Origin: Candidatus Omnitrophota bacterium
Lineage (GTDB): Bacteria; Omnitrophota; Omnitrophia; JAHJGZ01
Assembly: GCA_018823795.1 (NCBI GenBank)
Contig: JAHJGZ010000147.1
Location: 1-58,171 of the forward strand
Direction of reading: 5' to 3'
Length of the DNA stretch: 58,171 bases
Shown here: piece after piece, positions 53,284 through 58,171 of the stretch
Numbering within the stretch: position 1 is the first letter of the stretch
How the letters are laid out: each line of letters starts with the position of its first letter
Position numbers and translations under genes: made by a program
The notes under the pieces: model-generated
Told to the model about the DNA's origin: nothing
The model's database searches: none
The model's input: the letters and a program-made list of their open reading frames with translations, nothing else

Positions 53284-54814
53284 TTACCTCGGTGGATGCA
53301 ACATGTATATGTTCACGTTTATCGCGATCAGCGGCATTTTCAATGAGTTCGATCTGTTCAACTTCCTTTTTCACTCCTGACCACCAGGTACGGGGAAGAA
53401 TAAGATGTTTCTTCTCCTCAATTCTGCTTTTTATATGCGGTTGCATGAGAAGTGCAAACATTTTCCGTATTTCTTGTTCTAAATTTTCATTCTGTTGAAA
53501 ACCAAACTCATCGGGTAATTTGTTAAATATTGGTTCAAACGGATGCCGTTCAGATTCAACTCGCGGATTTTCTACTCTTTGAATCTTGACATCGATATTA
53601 AATTCTTCCTTCCCAACCTTTGCGACAGTCTCGGCCAATTTCCGCAAATTACAATAGCCTGACATTTGGTTCACGACACTATATTGTCCTGGTTCTGGCG
53701 GTTTCGCAATTAAACGAGTAATGCATTGCATCGCATCTTCTAATGAAATAAATCCACGAATCTGCTCCCCTGCTCCATACAATGTTAAAGGAAAACCAAT
53801 CACTGCTTGAGCAACAAAACGGTTAATAATGGTTCCAAAACATTCATCAATATCAAAACGGGTACGTAACCGTGGATCAGCTGCAACATGGTCTGTATGG
53901 ACACCATAAATAACACCTTGCATCACATCATACGAACGTAACCACCAATATTTACATGCTTCATACACATTAAAGGTATCTTGGACTTTGCTTACGTGAT
54001 AAAAACTTACCGGATCACGCGGTGTTAATTCTCCACCCATTGACCATTCACGCCCTTCCCACTTTAAGACCGCATCAGCTGGAAAAAATCCTTCAAAAAG
54101 AGGCCTACCCGTCAACGGCATGCCATACTCACCCATCGTGCCTAATTTAATCAAGGATGTTTCTGGTACAACTTCATGAATACTAAAAAGCGTTGCAAGC
54201 GTACCGATCACATTATTAGATTGAACAGATTTTGCATGTTCGAAATCTATCATGCTGTATGGCGCGCTGGGACATTCTGCATAATGGACAATCGCTTCTG
54301 GTTTGACTTCATCTATAAATTCTTTTAAACGATTCCTATTAAGTATGTCCATCTCACGAAAATTGATATCAATCCCGAGGACTTCCTTTGCCGCGTGTAA
54401 CCGTTCAGTCATTCGCGCAATGGGAACGATCGTATGTGCTCCTCTTTCTTTAACCCAATCCCGACGGCTATAATTATCCACGCCGCTTACTTTACATCCT
54501 AATTTCCCGAGCCATAAAGCAAGGGGCCATCCTAGATAGCCATCAATACCGAGGATCATAATCCGCATATCCTTGAGTAAATAGCCACAGGGCGTCAATT
54601 GCCATTCAGCGCATTCCTTAAACGTAATAGCCGTAGGATCAAAAAGTCCCAACTCAGGACGTCTCTTACATTCAGCCATTATCTGCGCACCGGTTCCGTC
54701 TATGCCGAATTTTTCGACCGTTTGTCCACATGCCCGAAAATCGACCTTCCCTGCCAAATTGATTGCTGGACAATTCCAACACGTACAGTGTGAATTATGC
54801 GTACTCTTTTTCAT
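53273..54814 (-). CDS. sqdB: UDP-sulfoquinovose synthase-like SDR with Cys-rich N-terminal extension
   Basis: The 513-residue protein has the SQD1/SqdB Rossmann motif GIDGYLGW at 89-96, SAPYSMID at 183-190, NNVIGTL, Thr226 in KLGTMGEYG, and Tyr272 and Lys276 in YHVSK, followed by a GVIYGVHTD block. SqdB converts UDP-glucose and sulfite into UDP-sulfoquinovose. Ahead of the SDR is an 82-residue extension with cysteines at 10, 12, 15, 29, 49, 68 and 76, including a CTCWNC pattern that could bind a metal or iron-sulfur cluster. The ATG has an AAAGGTG site. It overlaps the phosphodiesterase gene by 20 bases; cysDN lies upstream. Confidence 0.85.
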   Translation of the reverse strand: MKKSTHNSHCTCWNCPAINLAGKVDFRACGQTVEKFGIDGTGAQIMAECKRRPELGLFDPTAITFKECAEWQLTPCGYLLKDMRIMILGIDGYLGWPLALWLGKLGCKVSGVDNYSRRDWVKERGAHTIVPIARMTERLHAAKEVLGIDINFREMDILNRNRLKEFIDEVKPEAIVHYAECPSAPYSMIDFEHAKSVQSNNVIGTLATLFSIHEVVPETSLIKLGTMGEYGMPLTGRPLFEGFFPADAVLKWEGREWSMGGELTPRDPVSFYHVSKVQDTFNVYEACKYWWLRSYDVMQGVIYGVHTDHVAADPRLRTRFDIDECFGTIINRFVAQAVIGFPLTLYGAGEQIRGFISLEDAMQCITRLIAKPPEPGQYSVVNQMSGYCNLRKLAETVAKVGKEEFNIDVKIQRVENPRVESERHPFEPIFNKLPDEFGFQQNENLEQEIRKMFALLMQPHIKSRIEEKKHLILPRTWWSGVKKEVEQIELIENAADRDKREHIHVASTEVNDE

Positions 54815-56105
54815 GTATATTCACCTTTCCTACTTTTAAATAATTAACGATGTCTAGTATTTGACCTACATCCAAATTATGGCAAAATGTATCTGTTCCT
54901 GCCCAATCTTTTACTAATAAAAACGCATCATAATGCGTATGCTTGCCGGTAAAAATTCCCCGATCGTGTACTGTTGTTGCTTTTAAACTCGAATGAAAGT
55001 TTATCCCTTCATTACCAATCAAAACTAAGTCGGGAGCATCAGCACTATACGGTCCACTATAAATTTCTTCTTTGCGATAAATTCGTTTACACACTGGTTT
55101 GCCATCAATTTCTAAAGATTGAAAGACCGCTGCTATCTCTTGAATTAATTTTTCTATCTCATTTTTTTTAATACGACCACGGGGATATTTGTCTTTTTTA
55201 TGTATGTAGATACGTGCTGGATCAAGACTAAAGGCACACGTTTTTTCATTGAGCTGACCAAAATTTGAGTCACTATCGCCAGGGATGCACAAAAAACCTG
55301 CCTGCCGTAAAACAGCATTTACATATACATTCTTATCTAATCGTTCAAATCCGTGATCCGACATTAAAAGAAAACTATCATTTGGTTTGAGTTGAGACAA
55401 CATCATCCCAATTTCGTCATCTATCCGACAAAAATGTTTCACAAAATCTGCATGATATCGATGCGATTCATCCTCATATGCATCCCACAAGAAATGCATA
55501 AGTCGATCCGTCCCCGTAAATACCAGCATAAAAGTCTGCCACTTTTCTCGTTCCCACAGATATTGATATACGTTTATGCGAGCTTCCAAGGTTTGTTCCA
55601 GGTTTTTTAAAAAAAGTTGCATCGATTTATGTGCTTTAGCTGAATCAACGTCAATTTGATAATTCATTGCTTTCAACTGCGGCAGAAGAGACTGAGGATA
55701 CACGCTACGCATAAGGTCAAGCGATACAAATCCTGATATGTGAACACCATTCATCTCTTTCGCTGGAAACGTAGAAGGAACATTCATAATAACTGCCCGC
55801 CCCTCATTCCCATGCCAAAAAGGTTCAGCTTTTAAACTATTAAAATTTGGAAAAGACAATCGATACGTATGCGGTGGTATATCGGTAAATCCAAAAATAC
55901 CATGTTCGCCCGGATTTTTTCCTGTAATAATAGAACTCCACGCGACAGATGACACTTCAGGAATAGTCGATGCTAGAGGACGAAAAAATCCGTCTGCGAT
56001 AATTCTCCTCACATTGGGCATCACCCCTTTTTGGGCTAAATCGTTTAAAAGCCGATACGGAACACCGTCAAGTCCTATCATAATGGTACGTCCTTTTTCC
56101 TTCAT
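54795..56105 (-). CDS. Type I phosphodiesterase/nucleotide pyrophosphatase (alkaline phosphatase superfamily)
   Basis: This 436-residue protein has the superfamily's first metal ligand Asp13 in GLDGVP, a nucleophile region PEVSSVAWSSIITGKNPGEHG in which Ser52 sits where Thr is usual, TGTDRLMHFLWD, LMSDHGFERL and a GKHTHYD histidine near the end. It could cleave a phosphodiester, a pyrophosphate or an activated sulfate. No signal peptide is visible, so it is probably cytoplasmic. Its place between cysDN and the sulfoquinovose synthase suggests a role with sulfur nucleotides, but this is inference. Confidence 0.8.
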   Translation of the reverse strand: MKEKGRTIMIGLDGVPYRLLNDLAQKGVMPNVRRIIADGFFRPLASTIPEVSSVAWSSIITGKNPGEHGIFGFTDIPPHTYRLSFPNFNSLKAEPFWHGNEGRAVIMNVPSTFPAKEMNGVHISGFVSLDLMRSVYPQSLLPQLKAMNYQIDVDSAKAHKSMQLFLKNLEQTLEARINVYQYLWEREKWQTFMLVFTGTDRLMHFLWDAYEDESHRYHADFVKHFCRIDDEIGMMLSQLKPNDSFLLMSDHGFERLDKNVYVNAVLRQAGFLCIPGDSDSNFGQLNEKTCAFSLDPARIYIHKKDKYPRGRIKKNEIEKLIQEIAAVFQSLEIDGKPVCKRIYRKEEIYSGPYSADAPDLVLIGNEGINFHSSLKATTVHDRGIFTGKHTHYDAFLLVKDWAGTDTFCHNLDVGQILDIVNYLKVGKVNIHEKEYA

Positions 56106-56120
56106 AATTTCATTTTCCTC

Positions 56121-56160
56121 ACGCAGATTAACTCAAATCACACGCAAATTTATGCAGATT
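56121..56160. repeat. ACGCAGA-type repeat array, left flank of the GxxExxY gene
   Basis: On the plus strand ACGCAGATTA, CACGCAAATT and TATGCAGATT occur at ten-base spacing. The other flank (56561-56600) carries CTGCGT-type words in the opposite sense, so the GxxExxY gene sits between inverted arrays. Confidence 0.6.
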
Positions 56161-56162
56161 TA

Positions 56163-56582
56163 TTAATCTTTTTTTCTGGCTGTATCAAGTACTCTTCTTT
56201 GAATCTCTATGTTGCCTGCTCCAAAATTAACTAAATACCCGACTTTATAATTTGAACCTCTTAAATAGTAATAAAGTTGTTTTTCGAATACTTTTGAAGT
56301 GTTAGGGACAGACTTAATTTCAATGATTATTTTGCCTTCTACAACAAAATCTGGTTGATACGTGCCTATTTCCTTATTTTTAAATTTAATTTTAAATCTT
56401 TTGTTATCTACATATTCGATCTCTTTTTCCTCAAAAACAATCTTTAAAGCTTGCTGGTAAATTTGTTCTTTGTGTGCAGGGCCTAATTCATTATAAACCT
56501 CATAAAAACACCCCATCAATTTATATGACAACCCCTTGTATAAAAACTTATCCCCTTTATTGTCTGCGCTTATGTGCGTCAT
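56163..56582 (-). CDS. GxxExxY family protein
   Basis: I take the ATG at 56582; the frame opens with a TTG at 56624 that overlaps cysN. The 139-residue protein has LGPAHKEQIYQQAL, the eponymous motif with Ala in place of the first Gly, then DFVVEGKIIIEIKSV with PD-(D/E)XK-like spacing and YLVNFGAGNIEIQRRV at the end. The family is widespread and of unknown function, perhaps a nuclease-like fold. It separates cysN from the sulfur genes downstream and is flanked by inverted ACGCAG/CTGCGT arrays. Confidence 0.88.
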   Translation of the reverse strand: MTHISADNKGDKFLYKGLSYKLMGCFYEVYNELGPAHKEQIYQQALKIVFEEKEIEYVDNKRFKIKFKNKEIGTYQPDFVVEGKIIIEIKSVPNTSKVFEKQLYYYLRGSNYKVGYLVNFGAGNIEIQRRVLDTARKKD

Positions 56583-56600
56583 AAATGCGTCTTTCTGCGT
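56561..56600. repeat. CTGCGT-type repeat array, right flank of the GxxExxY gene
   Basis: On the plus strand TGTCTGCGCT, TATGTGCGTC, ATAAATGCGT and CTTTCTGCGT follow each other at ten-base spacing, the inverse of the words at 56121-56160. They overlap the gene start and reach the cysN stop. Confidence 0.6.
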
Positions 56601-57820
56601 TATACAATAATACCTCCAGCACAAATATGATCTCCACGCACAAGCACAAAACGTCCAAGTCCTTGGAGTTCACTAAATTTTTTTATAACAATAGGCCTCT
56701 TAGTCTTCATAATAACTTCACCAACTTCAAGATTTTCAAGACACTGAGCATCTTCTTCTAATACTTCAAGTGAGGACGAATTTATCCGTCGTACAATTTT
56801 CTCTACTGTGCAGATAACTTCCTGCGTTGCAAGCCGCAACGTAAGACGTTCTTCTTTCTTAAATGCTTGTTTGCTCATCCAAAAAATATTTCCACTAATT
56901 TCATCGGTAAGCATTACCCCGGTTTCACGTTCACATATAATATTACTGCGATCAACAAATGCCGGATCGACGGTTGTCAGCCCAATACTTTCACCGGCAA
57001 AAGCTTGATGAGAGGTCTCATTAAATCTTTCGATCGATTGAATCTTCGTCAGAGTACCACGAGGCAGTATTTTAACTTCTTGTCCTGCATCAACCATCCC
57101 CGATTCAATTTTTCCAACAATAATTCTTTTATCCTGAATTTTATACACGTCTTGTACAGGGAAAACAAATGATTCATCGAGCTGTGTTACACCGGAAACT
57201 AATGTATCAAGGCTTTCTAATACCGTTGGACCATCATACCATCCGATATCGTCACTTCTCTTTGCTACATTGTCACCATTAATGGCAGATATCGGTACAT
57301 AATGAAGAGCTTCGATATTGAGAGTATTCAAGAACCCCCTAACTTGCTTTTGAATTGCATCAAATACTTTTTGATCGTTATCAACAAGATCTAACTTGTT
57401 AATAATAACAATTACCTGTTTTATTCCCAAAAGTGAGAGGATGTAGGCATGACGTTTTGTCTGTTCTTGTACCCCTTGTTGGACATCGACAATTAAAAAA
57501 GCTGCTTCTGCCTGTGAGGCTCCGGTAATCATATTTTTTACAAACTCAACATGGCCGGGGGCATCAATAATAACGTATCGACGTTTATCCGTACTGAAAA
57601 AAACTTGGGTGGTATCAATCGTGATCCCCTGCTGGCGTTCCTCTTCTAAATGATCAAGGAGATAGGCAAACTCTGTTTCTCTTCCTAAATCTGCAGAGGT
57701 CTTTCTTATCTCTTCAATTTTTTCTGGAGAAAGGGCATTCGTATCGTACAAGAGTCTGCCAATAAGCGTCGATTTGCCATGATCAACATGTCCCACAATA
57801 ACAAATTTAAGCGTTTCCAT
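56600..57820 (-). CDS. cysN: Sulfate adenylyltransferase subunit 1 (GTPase)
   Basis: This 406-residue EF-Tu-like GTPase has GHVDHGKST at 10-18, ERQQGITID at 61-69, DAPGH at 86-90 and NKLD at 141-144, then two beta-barrel domains. It powers formation of adenosine 5'-phosphosulfate by CysD. It is shorter than E. coli CysN (475 residues) and lacks the APS kinase domain of CysNC fusions, so the product here is APS, not PAPS. It starts one base after the cysD stop. Confidence 0.94.
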   Translation of the reverse strand: METLKFVIVGHVDHGKSTLIGRLLYDTNALSPEKIEEIRKTSADLGRETEFAYLLDHLEEERQQGITIDTTQVFFSTDKRRYVIIDAPGHVEFVKNMITGASQAEAAFLIVDVQQGVQEQTKRHAYILSLLGIKQVIVIINKLDLVDNDQKVFDAIQKQVRGFLNTLNIEALHYVPISAINGDNVAKRSDDIGWYDGPTVLESLDTLVSGVTQLDESFVFPVQDVYKIQDKRIIVGKIESGMVDAGQEVKILPRGTLTKIQSIERFNETSHQAFAGESIGLTTVDPAFVDRSNIICERETGVMLTDEISGNIFWMSKQAFKKEERLTLRLATQEVICTVEKIVRRINSSSLEVLEEDAQCLENLEVGEVIMKTKRPIVIKKFSELQGLGRFVLVRGDHICAGGIIV

Positions 57821-57821
57821 A

Positions 57822-58171
57822 TTACATATACCCTAATGAACGTAATTTTTGCATAATATATGCTGATTCTTTATCCTGCGCCCTGCCGCTTCTTTCTGCA
57901 ACCGTATTTCCCTTAAGTTCTGCTACTATCTTTTCTACTGTATCAGCATATGACTCAACAGGATTGCAGCACGTTTCACACCCAATACTTCTGTAGCGTT
58001 TCCCTTCTTTGGCTAAGTACAGAGAAACCATAGGTATATTTTCTTGCTGAATATAATGCCAGATATCTAACTCCGTCCACCCCAAAAGAGGATGTACACG
58101 AATGTGTTCTTCACTCGATACTTTAGTTTTATATTGGTCCCATAGTTCAGGAGCTTGATTTTTATAATCCC
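57822..58171 (-). CDS. cysD: Sulfate adenylyltransferase subunit 2, C-terminal part
   Basis: The gene runs off the right edge; 115 residues are visible. [32 protein letters not shown] and [16 protein letters not shown] are CysD signatures, and [13 protein letters not shown] near the end is the usual C-terminal block. The open frame continues to the edge, so the internal TTG at 58085 is not the start. With CysN it makes APS from sulfate and ATP. Confidence 0.92.
   Translation of the reverse strand, partial: DYKNQAPELWDQYKTKVSSEEHIRVHPLLGWTELDIWHYIQQENIPMVSLYLAKEGKRYRSIGCETCCNPVESYADTVEKIVAELKGNTVAERSGRAQDKESAYIMQKLRSLGYM

Noticed and set aside
56600-57820. CysNC fusion with APS kinase
   Set aside because: The protein ends at 406 residues after the third EF-Tu-like domain; no kinase P-loop follows.
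1-58171. Transposases, tRNA genes or CRISPR arrays marking a mobile island
   Set aside because: I found none; the only repeat-like signs are the short repeats reported above.

Overview
This window is one long, AT-rich, fully co-directional block. Every gene I can support (about 54) is on the minus strand, so transcription runs from base 58171 towards base 1. Most neighbours overlap or sit less than 60 bases apart. It is a large surface-polysaccharide (O-antigen or capsule type) locus. It carries initiating sugar-phosphate transferases, a Wzx-type flippase, two Wzy/WaaL-type proteins, many glycosyltransferases, nucleotide-sugar enzymes, four DegT-family aminotransferases (one as a broken extra copy) and eleven radical-SAM enzymes. 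I saw no rRNA, tRNA or CRISPR. The content fits an uncultivated diderm bacterium, for example Omnitrophota or a similar candidate phylum. That placement is a low-confidence inference from gene content only.

Layout in transcription order. (1) 58171-52945: cysD (partial) and cysN (ATP sulfurylase), a GxxExxY-family gene in an apparent cassette, an alkaline-phosphatase-superfamily phosphodiesterase, a UDP-sulfoquinovose-synthase-like protein with a cysteine-rich N-terminal extension, and thioredoxin. Together these look like a sulfur-to-sulfosugar module. (2) 52901-49240: a four-helix-bundle gene in a second apparent cassette, an NDP-sugar epimerase, then gmd and fcl for GDP-L-fucose. (3) 49173-43331: a nonulosonate-like module (KdsC-type phosphatase, SpsF/NeuA-type cytidylyltransferase, DegT aminotransferase, SPASM-type radical SAM, B12-type radical SAM, NeuB). 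(4) 43269-33111: flippase, GT-B transferase, acetyltransferase, methyltransferases, glycosyltransferases, a polymerase/ligase and a short PglC-like transferase. (5) 33087-25690: split transketolase, DegT aminotransferase, a membrane protein, then HddC, HddA and GmhA-like enzymes of GDP-heptose synthesis and an SDR. (6) 25677-10862: nine radical-SAM genes, many in tandem paralogous pairs, with a DegT aminotransferase, an AglD-like membrane protein and a DUF218 protein. (7) 10842-1578: glycosyltransferases, methyltransferases, a WbpM/PglF-like dehydratase, an O-antigen ligase, a DegT aminotransferase and a long WbaP/WcaJ-like transferase, ending in a terminator-like hairpin. (8) 1270-14: a near-duplicate of the DegT gene at 22372-23628, broken by one nonsense change.

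The most unusual feature is the density of radical-SAM enzymes inside a glycan locus: six with an N-terminal cobalamin-binding-type domain and five of the SPASM/HpnH-like kind. One of each is embedded in the tightly overlapping nonulosonate module. I infer that this organism makes sugars altered at unactivated carbons (C-methylation, epimerisation, dehydrogenation or deoxygenation), possibly including a modified nonulosonic acid and a modified heptose. No product can be read from the sequence alone.
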